Below, piece after piece: positions 1 through 8,797 of a stretch of 41,712 nt of DNA. Under the pieces are notes generated by a model. It was not told where the DNA came from and searched no databases. It saw only the letters and a program-made list of their open reading frames with translations. The stretch's first letter is position 1, and each line of letters starts with the position of its first letter. A program made the position numbers and the translations under genes. Source of the stretch: JBBFMJ01 sp037441225 (GTDB lineage: Bacteria; Acidobacteriota; Thermoanaerobaculia; UBA2201); NCBI GenBank assembly GCA_037441225.1, contig JBBISU010000022.1:1-41712 (forward strand), written 5' to 3'.

Positions 1-2419
1 AACGGGCAATATTAGTCAGTTCAATTTCAGAATCTGCTTGTTTTGTCGGGAAAAAATTAAAAGTGTAAATTTGGTTAAACTGGGTATCAATCCGGTTTAT
101 CCTGCCCACCCTTTGCATTAACCTTGTAGGGTTCCAGGGGACATCGTAGTTTATGACGATGTTTGATTGGTGAAGATTAACGCCTTCAGAAAGTACTTCA
201 GTTGAGACAAGAATTCTATAATCATCTTTTTTATTTCTTGCCCTTGCATCAAAGTTTTCTATTACTCTATCTCTAACTACTTCTGGAGAATTACCGTGAA
301 AGAGGAGGGCGATCTTACCCAGATGCCTATTTATATTTTCTGTCAAATACTCTGCAGTCTCTTTTGACTCTGTAAAGACTATTATCTTTTGATCTTTTAA
401 TACACTATTATTTCCTAAGTTATGAAGTAAGGTTTCAAGTTTCGGATCTCTTTTTACAGATTCCCACATAGATTTTATCTTTTTTAGTATCTCTAAGTCA
501 TTCTTTAGGTCCTGCGCAAAGTCAGGTTTGAAATCTTTGCTCTCATGTTTTTCTGCTTTTCCTTCTTCAATAAGTTTTTGGACTGCTTCATCATCTCCTT
601 GTTCCAACAACTCAAATATTTTGTTTATGTATTCTTTACTTATATAGATATTTCCTTTTTCGTATTCCTTAATAAACATTTCATAGGAATGGATGAACCT
701 GTCAATGCTTTTTCTAAATGCATAGAAACTGCTTTCAAGACGTTTTACAAGTAGCACTTTCATAAAACCACCCATATTTCTTTGCGATTGCTCTTCAAGT
801 TGAGAGATGGGTTTGGTTAAATAAAGTAATGGCATATAACGAGTATATTTGAATTTCTGTGTTATTAACTCTACAGTTTGCATAAAGATTCTGTATTCAT
901 CATCGTTTAACTGGTAATAAAAAGGCTTTGGGTCTTTAACTTCTGGGAATTTGACATTGTTTTTCTTTAAATCCTCTTCAAAATATTTTTCAATTTCAGC
1001 TCTTGTTCTTCTAACCATTAAATATTTCAAAACTTTATCACGGATCTCTTTTGCATTACTTCTTGCTATATCAAGGAACTTATTATAATCTTTCTGACGG
1101 TCAACCGTTTTTAACCTCCCTTCAAGTTTTCCAAAGAACTCCTCAAGATTTGTTAAGCCGGGAATTGTGCTTTTTCTTACATTCTGGAAGAGCTTGATCT
1201 GGGCAAGAAGATCTCGTGGTAAGTTATTATAAGGAGTTGCCGATACAAGAATCACTCTTTTCCCACGGCAGATTTCAGCGATATCTTCATAACTAATGGT
1301 TGTCTCTGTTCTGAAGCGATGGGCTTCATCTATAATGATATTTGCATATTTTTCTACCCCCCGATTTAATACTGCTTCAAGTTTACCAATGGATTCAAAA
1401 TCAGCAGGAATATGAAAATCGGAAAAAACATTAGGCCAGGAACCAGGATTATTTTTATTAAGAAGCGATGGTGGTGCTATAACAAGGGTTCTACCATCAA
1501 GCTGTCCTGCAAGCATAGCAGAAACATAGGTTTTACCAAGTCCCACTACATCGGAGATAAAAACTCCGCCATATTCTTCTAATATCTTCTTTGCATTCAA
1601 AACTGCTTGTTCTTGATATTCAAATCTTTTGAAATCGGAAGGCAAATATCTTGTAAAAACTTCATCAGTTCTGGAAAGTTCATCCTTAAAATACTCGTAT
1701 AAAAATTTAAGATAAAGTTCATAAGGACTAATATTTTGATTAAGCCAGGTTCTTTCATTTATTGTCTGAATGTATTTTTCATTTAATTGAACAGCATCCT
1801 TCCACAATTCTTCAAATTTATTCTTTGCAAATTCATAATCAAAGGCATTTTTTAACTCAACATTAAATTCAAGATTGTCAGAAAGTCCAGATTTGGTAAA
1901 ATTGCTCGAGCCTGTGATGACCCTTCCTACATCCCGATCACCTTCTCTAAAAGTCATAATATATAGTTTCGCATGAAGATTTTGAGATGGATAAGCCCTT
2001 ATCTCCAGTTTCCCTTCTTTTATCCATTCAATAAACTTTTGCACTCCCTCTTCTATATTCTTTTTATCTTCTGAATCAGCCATTTCATTTTCTATTATGT
2101 TTTCAATCTTTTGTTTTGTCTCTGAATGAGAGAATTGAAATGAATTTTGGAGTTGATCTCCTGCACCTCTTATTAAATCGTAAGTTTCCTTGGTTGTTCC
2201 AATCCCAATAAGAATTCTTATTTTCTCAGTTCTTTGTAGTGGCTTATATATGGCATCAAACCCACTTACATAAAAATAAGCAACCAGACAATCAAAGAAC
2301 TTACAATCTTTTATGAGCGTAGCAAATCTTTTTTTTAATGTTTGCCCTGGCTCATTGACAATAAATGTTAAATCCAGAGATTTTATTTGTTTTTCATTGT
2401 CTTTTTCTATTTTTGGCAT
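1..2419 (-). CDS. PLD-like nuclease/SNF2-type helicase fusion, C-terminus cut by window edge
   Basis: The reading frame is open from an ATG at 2419 to the left edge, giving 806 visible codons. The N-terminal part (about residues 1-215) is a phospholipase D-like module with one HKD-type motif (H149, K151, in NLHAKLYIM) followed by GSSNFTKSGL (170-179). The second part is a superfamily 2 helicase: Walker A DVVGLGKT (290-297), Walker B DEAH (364-367), SAT motif III (393-395), and near the edge motif V (STEVLSEGVNL) and motif VI (QRVGRINRID), so both RecA lobes are present. A single HKD motif usually means dimerisation for catalysis. Proteins of this build are ATP-driven DNA translocases, often found beside DNA methyltransferases in restriction or defence loci. 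That role is inference here, because partners would lie beyond the edge. The Shine-Dalgarno site is weak (AGAAAG). It is divergent from the GGDEF gene. Confidence 0.9.
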   Translation of the reverse strand, partial: MPKIEKDNEKQIKSLDLTFIVNEPGQTLKKRFATLIKDCKFFDCLVAYFYVSGFDAIYKPLQRTEKIRILIGIGTTKETYDLIRGAGDQLQNSFQFSHSETKQKIENIIENEMADSEDKKNIEEGVQKFIEWIKEGKLEIRAYPSQNLHAKLYIMTFREGDRDVGRVITGSSNFTKSGLSDNLEFNVELKNAFDYEFAKNKFEELWKDAVQLNEKYIQTINERTWLNQNISPYELYLKFLYEYFKDELSRTDEVFTRYLPSDFKRFEYQEQAVLNAKKILEEYGGVFISDVVGLGKTYVSAMLAGQLDGRTLVIAPPSLLNKNNPGSWPNVFSDFHIPADFESIGKLEAVLNRGVEKYANIIIDEAHRFRTETTISYEDIAEICRGKRVILVSATPYNNLPRDLLAQIKLFQNVRKSTIPGLTNLEEFFGKLEGRLKTVDRQKDYNKFLDIARSNAKEIRDKVLKYLMVRRTRAEIEKYFEEDLKKNNVKFPEVKDPKPFYYQLNDDEYRIFMQTVELITQKFKYTRYMPLLYLTKPISQLEEQSQRNMGGFMKVLLVKRLESSFYAFRKSIDRFIHSYEMFIKEYEKGNIYISKEYINKIFELLEQGDDEAVQKLIEEGKAEKHESKDFKPDFAQDLKNDLEILKKIKSMWESVKRDPKLETLLHNLGNNSVLKDQKIIVFTESKETAEYLTENINRHLGKIALLFHGNSPEVVRDRVIENFDARARNKKDDYRILVSTEVLSEGVNLHQSNIVINYDVPWNPTRLMQRVGRINRIDTQFNQIYTFNFFPTKQADSEIELTNIAR

Positions 2420-2609
2420 AATTTATACTTTCTATTTTTTTTAAATACATTTTTTTCAGGATTTTTTGATGGGGAAGAGAAATGGCATCATAAATAATTT
2501 GAACCATATTTTGCAATATTATTTTACCATAAAATGCTGGATTTGTCTATGTTCTTTTATGGATTTTTTTATTTTTTAGCTAATTGTTAAAAAATTATTT
2601 TTTAAAATA

Positions 2610-2618
2610 TGATAAAAT
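2610..2618 (+). promoter_or_regulatory. Extended -10 promoter for a leaderless GGDEF gene
   Basis: TGATAAAAT ends 6 nt before the ATG at 2625, with no Shine-Dalgarno sequence between. Transcription starting the usual 7 nt after the -10 box would begin at the start codon. The adjoining TATAAT (2619-2624) touches the ATG and is too close to serve. No good -35 box is visible. Confidence 0.6.
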
Positions 2619-2624
2619 TATAAT

Positions 2625-3971
2625 ATGGCAGTTTTAAAGCCCCCTCTTTTGCTTCTTCAAGCTCTTTTGAGATTCCCAAATGAATTTGTAAGTGAAAAGT
2701 ATTTAGTTCAAGAGACAGGGCTACATTTGAGAATGGTTAGAAAAATATTAAATCGTTTAAATTTAAATTATCTCCTTGTAACAGAACATAGAGAAGGCGA
2801 AACTTATTATAGATTAAAATTAGAAGGTATCTCTCCTTCCTTGCTTAAACTTATAAGAGAGTTTATTTTAGAAGAAGAAATTATTATTCAAAATTATGAA
2901 AAAATTGAAATAAGACATAAAATATTAAAACAACAACTGGAGGAAAAAGAAAAGGAAGAGTTTAAGGCATCTGCAAGGACAGAAACTTTTGTAAATAGTT
3001 TGGTATTTCTTGAAGAAATTTCTTCTATAATTTTAAGAAGCCAGACATTCCCTCAAGTTTTTAAAGAAACTTTCAGGCGTCTTTTCTCAGCAGTAAACTA
3101 TGACATTGGAATTACAGCAATTTTAGAAAATAAACTAAACATTTATATAATTCATAAAAGTTCTATCCCAAAAGAAACAATTGAAAAATCAATTATGCTT
3201 ACAAAGGAAAAAATGGGTTTAACACTTTCCCTTCCTTATCTTTTGCAGGACTATAATATTATTGAAGAAATTGAAGAGATAGAAAGTGCTCCGCCTGGGA
3301 AAATCCAGCATTCCATTGGTACAACTTTTCAAAAAGATCCAATGACCCCTGGTTATATTTCTTTATTTAGAATAGAAGATGAACCCTTTTTAGCAGATGA
3401 AAAACAGGTCTTAGATGTCTTATCAACTCAAATGGCTCTTGCCTGTCAAAACATAACAGCTCTTCAAAAAATCCAGCAACTGGCAATAACAGATGATTTA
3501 ACAGGAATTTACAATAAAAGATATTTTAAGCAGGCCTTTGCAAAAGAATTTGAAAGGGCTAAAAGATATAATGTTCCTTTAAGTTTAATGATGATGGATT
3601 TAGATTTTTTCAAAAGGATAAATGACAAATATGGGCATCAATTAGGTGATGTTGTCTTATCTGAATTTGCAGCACTTGTATTAGAGATGACAAGGTCAAC
3701 AGATATATTTGCAAGATATGGGGGTGAAGAATTTTCTTTAATTCTCCCACATACACCCTTAAACTCATCAATTGAAATTGCAGAAAGGATTAGAAATAGA
3801 GTTGAGACATATGCTTTCCCTGGAGAGGAATTTACAATCCATTGCACCGTTTCAATTGGACTTGCTCAAAACAAAGAAGAATTTCAGTCCCCGGATGAAT
3901 TGATTGCGACAGCTGATATGAACCTATATAAAGCAAAGACAAAGGGAAGGAATATGGTTATTTTTTCTTGA
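2625..3971 (+). CDS. Diguanylate cyclase with N-terminal winged-helix domain and GAF-like domain
   Basis: Makes cyclic di-GMP from two GTP. The C-terminal GGDEF domain (about 285-448) is intact: the DDLTGIYNKRYF start, an MDLDFFKRIND metal-binding strand, and the active-site loop GGEEF (366-370). An inhibitory I-site RSTD lies exactly five residues before it, so product inhibition is likely. Residues 1-70 look like a winged helix (Rrf2/MarR-like, with EKYLVQETGLHLRMVRKIL as helix-turn-helix). Residues 85-125 are a charged helix, probably coiled coil, and 130-275 resemble a GAF sensor. No membrane segment is seen, so it is cytosolic. A DNA-binding domain at the front of a GGDEF protein is unusual; the family assignment of that domain is my inference. 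The gene appears leaderless, and the glycosyltransferase gene follows after 7 nt. Confidence 0.9.
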   Translation: MAVLKPPLLLLQALLRFPNEFVSEKYLVQETGLHLRMVRKILNRLNLNYLLVTEHREGETYYRLKLEGISPSLLKLIREFILEEEIIIQNYEKIEIRHKILKQQLEEKEKEEFKASARTETFVNSLVFLEEISSIILRSQTFPQVFKETFRRLFSAVNYDIGITAILENKLNIYIIHKSSIPKETIEKSIMLTKEKMGLTLSLPYLLQDYNIIEEIEEIESAPPGKIQHSIGTTFQKDPMTPGYISLFRIEDEPFLADEKQVLDVLSTQMALACQNITALQKIQQLAITDDLTGIYNKRYFKQAFAKEFERAKRYNVPLSLMMMDLDFFKRINDKYGHQLGDVVLSEFAALVLEMTRSTDIFARYGGEEFSLILPHTPLNSSIEIAERIRNRVETYAFPGEEFTIHCTVSIGLAQNKEEFQSPDELIATADMNLYKAKTKGRNMVIFS

Positions 3972-3978
3972 AATTTAA

Positions 3979-5328
3979 ATGGCTTTTAAAAAATTAAGCA
4001 TTTTAATTCCTGTCTATAATGAAAAACATACAATTGAAGCAATTATAGAAGAAGTTTTAAATTCAGAAATTAAAGAGGGCTTTGAAAAAGAAATAATAAT
4101 TGTTGATGATGGTTCAAGGGATGGAACAAGGGAAATTTTAAAGAAAATAGAAGAAAAAAAGATACCTGAAATTAAAATTTTTTATAATGAAAAAAATATG
4201 GGCAAAGGAGCAACAATTTCAAGGGCTTTAAATTATTCCACTGGAGATATATGTTTAATTCAAGATGCAGATTTGGAATACAATCCAAAGGAGTACAAAA
4301 ATTTAATTCAGCCAATAATTTCAGGTGATGCAGATGTTGTTTATGGTTCAAGGTTTCTGCCTTCCCATTATGCAAGGGTCTTATATTTCTGGCATCATTT
4401 AGGAAACAGGTTTTTAACCTTTCTTTCAAATTGTTTTACAAATTTAAATTTAACAGATATGGAGACCTGTTATAAGGTTGCAATTGGTCCTCTTTTTAGA
4501 TCTATACCAATTAGGTCAAAAAGATTTGGGATTGAGCCAGAACTTACATCAAAATTTGCAAAGAGAAAATTTAGAATTTATGAAGTGCCAATTTCTTACA
4601 AAGGCAGGACATATCTTGAAGGCAAAAAAATAACTTGGTGGGATGGAATTAAAACCCTTTTTACGATAATTCTATATTGGTTTTTAAATGATAGTATAAA
4701 AAGAGGCTTTTTAAATTCAAAAAAAGATATATTAGAAGAGACACCTGCTTATCAGATATGGCTTTTGAAAAAAATATTTAAGTTTATTGGTGAAAAGGTT
4801 ATTGAAATTGAACCAACTCTTGGAAATAGAATATTTTTTTTATTTCCAAGAGAAAAATATTTTGCTTTTACTTTTAATGAAAATTATTATCAATTTATAA
4901 ATTTGAGGTTTGCAGAGAAAAAAGGTGTTGAAACTTTTTTAATAAAAAATATTGAAGAAATTAAAGAAAAAATAAAGGAAGATTTTGATACGATTCTTTG
5001 CTTGGAAGATGCAAATTTTAAATTTGAAGAGATTTCTCAAATTTTATTCAATAGTTTAAAAAAGGGTGGAAGATTTATTTTTAAAGGAAAAATAAATAGT
5101 TTAAAAAATTTATCAGAAATTGGGTTTGAAATTGAAAAAACAATAAATTTTAACCCTTTGGGCAATTTTCTAATTACTTTACATAATAAAATTTTAAAAG
5201 AAAAAGAACCCTGTTTATTTTTTAAAATGATTTATGAAAGGTTTTTATTTATTTTAAAAATTTTTCAATTTTTACCTTTTTTGCCATCAGAAAAGATTTA
5301 TATATTGAAAAAAATTTATAAGGAGTAA
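3979..5328 (+). CDS. Family 2 glycosyltransferase with C-terminal methyltransferase-like region
   Basis: Residues 1-240 are a GT-A glycosyltransferase of the dolichyl/undecaprenyl-phosphate mannosyltransferase type: SILIPVYNE at the N-terminus, IIVDDGSRDGT, the DXD-like metal site IQDADLEYNP, GSRF, and the acceptor region ITWWDGIKTL. Such enzymes transfer a sugar from a nucleotide donor to a polyprenyl phosphate or glycan at the inner face of the membrane. Residues 260-449 resemble the second half of a class I SAM methyltransferase (FDTILCLED, then LKKGGRFIFKG) but lack the glycine-rich SAM-binding loop, so this part is probably degenerate or structural. No Shine-Dalgarno site precedes the ATG, which lies 7 nt after the GGDEF stop, suggesting translational coupling. 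The MFS gene follows after 6 nt. Confidence 0.85.
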   Translation: MAFKKLSILIPVYNEKHTIEAIIEEVLNSEIKEGFEKEIIIVDDGSRDGTREILKKIEEKKIPEIKIFYNEKNMGKGATISRALNYSTGDICLIQDADLEYNPKEYKNLIQPIISGDADVVYGSRFLPSHYARVLYFWHHLGNRFLTFLSNCFTNLNLTDMETCYKVAIGPLFRSIPIRSKRFGIEPELTSKFAKRKFRIYEVPISYKGRTYLEGKKITWWDGIKTLFTIILYWFLNDSIKRGFLNSKKDILEETPAYQIWLLKKIFKFIGEKVIEIEPTLGNRIFFLFPREKYFAFTFNENYYQFINLRFAEKKGVETFLIKNIEEIKEKIKEDFDTILCLEDANFKFEEISQILFNSLKKGGRFIFKGKINSLKNLSEIGFEIEKTINFNPLGNFLITLHNKILKEKEPCLFFKMIYERFLFILKIFQFLPFLPSEKIYILKKIYKE

Positions 5329-5334
5329 AAACTA

Positions 5335-6474
5335 TTGAGTGCTATAAGGATTTTAATTTATTTTGGCCTTGTTTCTTTATTTGCAGATGTAACTTATGAA
5401 GGGGCAAGGAGCATTACAGGTCCCTTTTTGAAAACCCTTGGTGCAAGTGCTTTTTTAGTTGGCTTTGTCTCTGGTTTTGGAGAATTTGTTGGATATGGTT
5501 TAAGGATTTTATCTGGTTATATTTCAGATAAAGCAAAAATCTGGTGGCAACTTACAATTATTGGCTATGGTTTAAATGTGGTTGCAATTCCCTTATTAGG
5601 GCTTACTAAATCCATTGAAATTGCAGTATTTTTAATACTCCTTGAAAGGTTTGGAAAAGCAGTAAGAACTCCTTCAAGGGATACAATCTTATCTTTTGTA
5701 ACAAAAAAAATGGGGGAAGGTAAGGGTTTTGGGATTCATGAAGCAATGGATCAAATTGGGGCACTCTTAGGTCCCCTTATAGTTTCTTTTGTATTCTTTT
5801 TAAAGGGAAGCTACAAGGAAAGTTTTCTCTTTTTAGGTTTTCCTGCTATATTTTGTATGTTATTTTTATTTATTGCCAAAAAATCTACAAACCTTTATGA
5901 TTTCATTCCCCAAGAAAAACCAAAGGAAGAAAATCTAAGTCCTTTATTTTGGTATTACCTTTTATTTATTTCTGCTTCTGTCTTTGGCTTTGCTCATTTT
6001 CAGATAATCTCTTACCATTTTGTAAAAATCAATTTATTTTCATTGAAATATATACCCCTACTTTTTGCTATTGCAATGGGTATAGATGCTATATCTGCAC
6101 TTCTGGCGGGAATTTACTTTGATAAAAAAGGTATGTCTTCTCTTTTATTTGTTCCAATCCTTTCAATCCCTTCAATTCCTCTCCTTTTTTCATCAAATAA
6201 ATCCTTTGCCATTATTGGGGTTATCCTTTGGGGATTTGTTTTGGGTATGCAAGAAAGCATTATGAGGGCAGGAATTGGCAAACTTGCACCTGTTAAAAAG
6301 AGAGGTTTTTCTTATGGGATTTTTAATTCTCTTTATGGCTTATCTTTCTTCTTAGGAAGTACAATTATGGGTTATCTTTATGATTTAAAAATAATTTATT
6401 TAATTTATTTTTCTATATTTTTTAATCTCTTATCTCTTTTTATATTTTTAAAAAAAATTCATAAGAATTTTTAG
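5335..6474 (+). CDS. Major facilitator superfamily transporter
   Basis: A 379-residue, strongly hydrophobic protein with about 11-12 predicted membrane helices. It has the MFS loop 2-3 signature in the form GYISDKAKIWW and the motif ERFGKAVRTPSRDTILSF that marks a bacterial MFS subgroup related to drug/sugar exporters; the substrate cannot be told. The start is TTG, chosen because AAGGAG overlapping the upstream stop lies at proper distance and the protein begins at once with the first helix. It is the third gene of the GGDEF-glycosyltransferase-MFS group, so export of a glycan or lipid precursor is possible but unproven. A long non-coding region follows. Confidence 0.85.
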   Translation: MSAIRILIYFGLVSLFADVTYEGARSITGPFLKTLGASAFLVGFVSGFGEFVGYGLRILSGYISDKAKIWWQLTIIGYGLNVVAIPLLGLTKSIEIAVFLILLERFGKAVRTPSRDTILSFVTKKMGEGKGFGIHEAMDQIGALLGPLIVSFVFFLKGSYKESFLFLGFPAIFCMLFLFIAKKSTNLYDFIPQEKPKEENLSPLFWYYLLFISASVFGFAHFQIISYHFVKINLFSLKYIPLLFAIAMGIDAISALLAGIYFDKKGMSSLLFVPILSIPSIPLLFSSNKSFAIIGVILWGFVLGMQESIMRAGIGKLAPVKKRGFSYGIFNSLYGLSFFLGSTIMGYLYDLKIIYLIYFSIFFNLLSLFIFLKKIHKNF

Positions 6475-6554
6475 AATTTTTTTTGAGAAATAAAAAAGGA
6501 GCCAAATAAATCAAATTTTTTTTATAAGGTATTTACCAATCAAAGGCTAAGGGC

Positions 6555-6830
6555 GTTGAAAGTCCTAAGGCATTTACTGTGTCAAATCTCGTTCCTCTTT
6601 CATCCTCAGCGTATATTCAATACGCCTTAAGGTGTAGCCAACTCATTTTCCTTGTATCTGCCCCAATCCTTCAACGCTTTTAGGTTTCTTTCCTCCAAAT
6701 TTTTTTAAGGTTTAAATGGCAAACACAGTACCCTATATGTCTTTCTGAAAAAAAATATTTAAAATTGTTACACAATAAATTGTATTATCTTTCCCAATTA
6801 AACCATTTATATTATTTATGGACACGGTTA
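6555..6830 (+). repeat. Dispersed non-coding element, copy A
   Basis: Aligns over most of its length with 26503-26895. The best-conserved part starts TAGCCAACTCATTTTCC (6635) and runs past CCAATCCTTC and CTCCAAAT to TTTAAATGGC. A second conserved block is around ACAATAAATTGTATTAT (6772-6788) and CCAATTAAAC. In this copy GCGTTGAA (6553-6560) can pair with TTCAACGC (6670-6677), flanked by CTAA/TTAG. A small inner hairpin GCGTAT-ATTCA-ATACGC is also possible, so the transcript could fold. Confidence 0.65.
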
Positions 6831-6849
6831 ATGCACTACTGTGCTGTTT

Positions 6850-7058
6850 CGGGTGGAGATAAGCCCCGCTCCTACAAGCTGCTCTGATTCCTCGCAGGCT
6901 AAAGAACCTGCGACTACATTAAGAATATTTGGTTTATGTAGCTGCAACCTTTATGGTTGCGCATAATAATATATACAAATAATATATTAGGCAGGCTAAA
7001 GCCTGCGGCTACATTTTTTTGATTATTATTTTACGGGTCGCACAAGTGCGACCCCTAC
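6850..7058. repeat. Cluster of five REP-like GTAG/CTAC hairpins
   Basis: Five short palindromes: 6850-6875 (degenerate, ends CTAC), 6893-6917 (stem CGCAGG/CCTGCG, CTAC), 6938-6960 (GTAG first, stem GCAACC/GGTTGC), 6991-7012 (stem GCAGGC/GCCTGC, CTAC) and 7035-7058 (stem GGGTCGCAC/GTGCGACCC, CTAC). Stem sequences differ, but each has the tetranucleotide at one foot. They are far richer in G+C than the surroundings. The format matches REP elements processed by Y1 transposases (RAYT); no such gene is in the window. Confidence 0.7.
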
Positions 7059-7308
7059 CGCTGCTCTGCTGCTCTATTTTATCTCATTTTCAACTGCATT
7101 TTTTGGTCAAATAAATATGGCTTAAGGATATTTTAAAAATAGTTATATGGGAAGTTTTAATTTTGCAAATGGTAGCACTTATATTTTTTTTAAGATATTT
7201 TAAATTTTGAATTTTATACTAAAAATGAAAAAATAAAATTTTTAAAAGCTCTTTTTAATTTTTAAAATATGCAGATGATCATTATTTACAAGCTTACTAA
7301 AAATTGAT

Positions 7309-8679
7309 TTATAACCCCTGGCTCATCATATAAAGGAAGTCCTTGTTTGTTTTTGTCTTTGAAAGCTTATCTATTAAAAGTTCCATTGCTTCAACGGAAG
7401 ATAAGGGATTTAAAACTTTTCTTAAAACCCAAACTCTGTTTAATTCTTCTGGCTCCATTAAAAGTTCTTCTTTCCTTGTTCCAGATCTGTTTATATCAAT
7501 TGCAGGAAAAACCCTTTTGTCAACTAATTTTCTGTCTAAGTGGAGTTCCATATTTCCAGTTCCTTTAAATTCTTCAAAGATAACATCATCCATCCTTGAG
7601 CCCGTATCAATCAAAGCAGTTCCCATAATTGTTAAAGAGCCACCTTCTTCTATATTTCTTGCTGCTCCAAAAAATCTTTTTGGTTTTTGTAAAGCATTTG
7701 AATCAATACCACCAGATAAGACCTTTCCAGAAGCAGGTACGACGGTGTTATATGCTCTTGCTAAACGAGTAATTGAATCAAGTAAAATTAAGACATCGTT
7801 TTTATATTCTACAAGGCGCTTTGCCTTCTCCATTACAATTTCAGCAACATTTACATGCCTTTGTGCCCCTTCATCAAAAGTTGATGCAATAACTTCACCT
7901 TTTACAGACCTTTGCATATCAGTAACTTCTTCTGGCCTTTCATCTATCAATAAAACAATTAAAATTATTTCAGGATGGTTCCTTGTAACTGAATGAGCAA
8001 TTGATTGCAAAAGCATTGTTTTTCCAGTCCTTGGAGGAGCAACAATTAGTCCTCTTTGACCTTTTCCAATTGGAGTTATTAAATCCATAACCCTTGAAGA
8101 CATATCTGCTGGGTTTTCTAAGACAATTCTTTCCATAGGATAAAGGGGTGTTAAATCATCAAAATTTTTTCTTGCTCTTGCAATTTCAACTGGCTCAAAA
8201 TTTACTGCTTCAAGGCGAACAAGAGCAAAATACTTTTCTCCATTTCCAATTCTTGGTGTTCTTATTTGTCCAGATATTGTATCCCCTGTTTTTAAGTTAA
8301 ACTTTCTAATTTGAGTTGGAGAAACATATACATCATCAGGACCAGGAAGGTATGAATGTTCAGGTGCCCTTAAAAATCCATAACCATCAGGCAGAACTTC
8401 CAGAACCCCTTCTGAAAATATTAAGCCATTCATTTCTGTTTTTTTCTTTAAGATTTCAAAGATCAATTCCTGCCTTCTCATTGATTGAATACCTTCAACC
8501 CCCATCTCCTGTGCAAGGGATTGAAGATCTCCCATAGAAAGATCCTTTAACTTTCTAATTGTAATATCTTCTTCTTTGTGCTCTGCCGTTTCTTCAACAG
8601 GCATTGGAATTGGCTCTTCTTCTTGAACCTTTTTCCTTCTTGTCTTTTGACTTTTGGAATTTTTTATTTTTTCCATCAT
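7309..8679 (-). CDS. rho: Transcription termination factor Rho
   Basis: Hexameric RNA-dependent ATPase that ends transcription at Rho-dependent sites. Residues 1-40 are a charged, lysine-rich extension. The Rho N-terminal helical domain follows (IRKLKDLSMGDLQSLAQEMG), then the cold-shock-like RNA-binding domain with DGYGFLR (98-104). The ATPase domain has Walker A APPRTGKT (214-221), IDERPEEVTDM, Walker B DVLILLDSITRLARAYN and the Q/R-loop region up to the usual C-terminus FLYMMSQGL. The 456-residue length fits the family with a small N-terminal insert. An AAAAGGAGTAATT leader precedes ATGATG; either ATG could start. It lies 118 bp after lon in the same direction, at the end of the tig-clp-lon cluster. 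Confidence 0.98.
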   Translation of the reverse strand: MMEKIKNSKSQKTRRKKVQEEEPIPMPVEETAEHKEEDITIRKLKDLSMGDLQSLAQEMGVEGIQSMRRQELIFEILKKKTEMNGLIFSEGVLEVLPDGYGFLRAPEHSYLPGPDDVYVSPTQIRKFNLKTGDTISGQIRTPRIGNGEKYFALVRLEAVNFEPVEIARARKNFDDLTPLYPMERIVLENPADMSSRVMDLITPIGKGQRGLIVAPPRTGKTMLLQSIAHSVTRNHPEIILIVLLIDERPEEVTDMQRSVKGEVIASTFDEGAQRHVNVAEIVMEKAKRLVEYKNDVLILLDSITRLARAYNTVVPASGKVLSGGIDSNALQKPKRFFGAARNIEEGGSLTIMGTALIDTGSRMDDVIFEEFKGTGNMELHLDRKLVDKRVFPAIDINRSGTRKEELLMEPEELNRVWVLRKVLNPLSSVEAMELLIDKLSKTKTNKDFLYMMSQGL

Positions 8680-8797
8680 AATTACTCCTTTTATTTTAAT
8701 TTCTTAAGAATTAAAATCTAAACTCATAAAAATTTTTATATTTTGTGAAACTAATTAATGGTGCTATTTTAAATATTTTAATAAATTGCTTTAAAAA

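Larger units (their letters stand above)
6475..7308. other. 834-bp gene-free region A with repeat element and GC-rich hairpins
   Basis: No convincing coding frame on either strand. It lies between the convergent MFS and rho genes. It contains the first copy of a dispersed non-coding element (6555-6830), then a cluster of five GC-rich hairpins carrying CTAC or GTAG at one edge (6850-7058), then AT-rich sequence up to the rho stop codon in which I see nothing definite. Confidence 0.8.

Noticed and set aside
545..754. Plus-strand open frame opposite the helicase
   Set aside because: The minus strand carries a continuous helicase frame with all expected motifs. The plus-strand frame has low-complexity Phe/Leu content, no ribosome-binding site and no family pattern.
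2619..2624. TATAAT directly touching the GGDEF start codon
   Set aside because: Used as a -10 box it would place transcription start inside the ORF. The TGATAAAAT six bases further upstream fits better.
7149..7205. Small ORF MGSFNFANGSTYIFFKIF in region A
   Set aside because: 18 codons, no Shine-Dalgarno site or placed -10 box, and no family resemblance.
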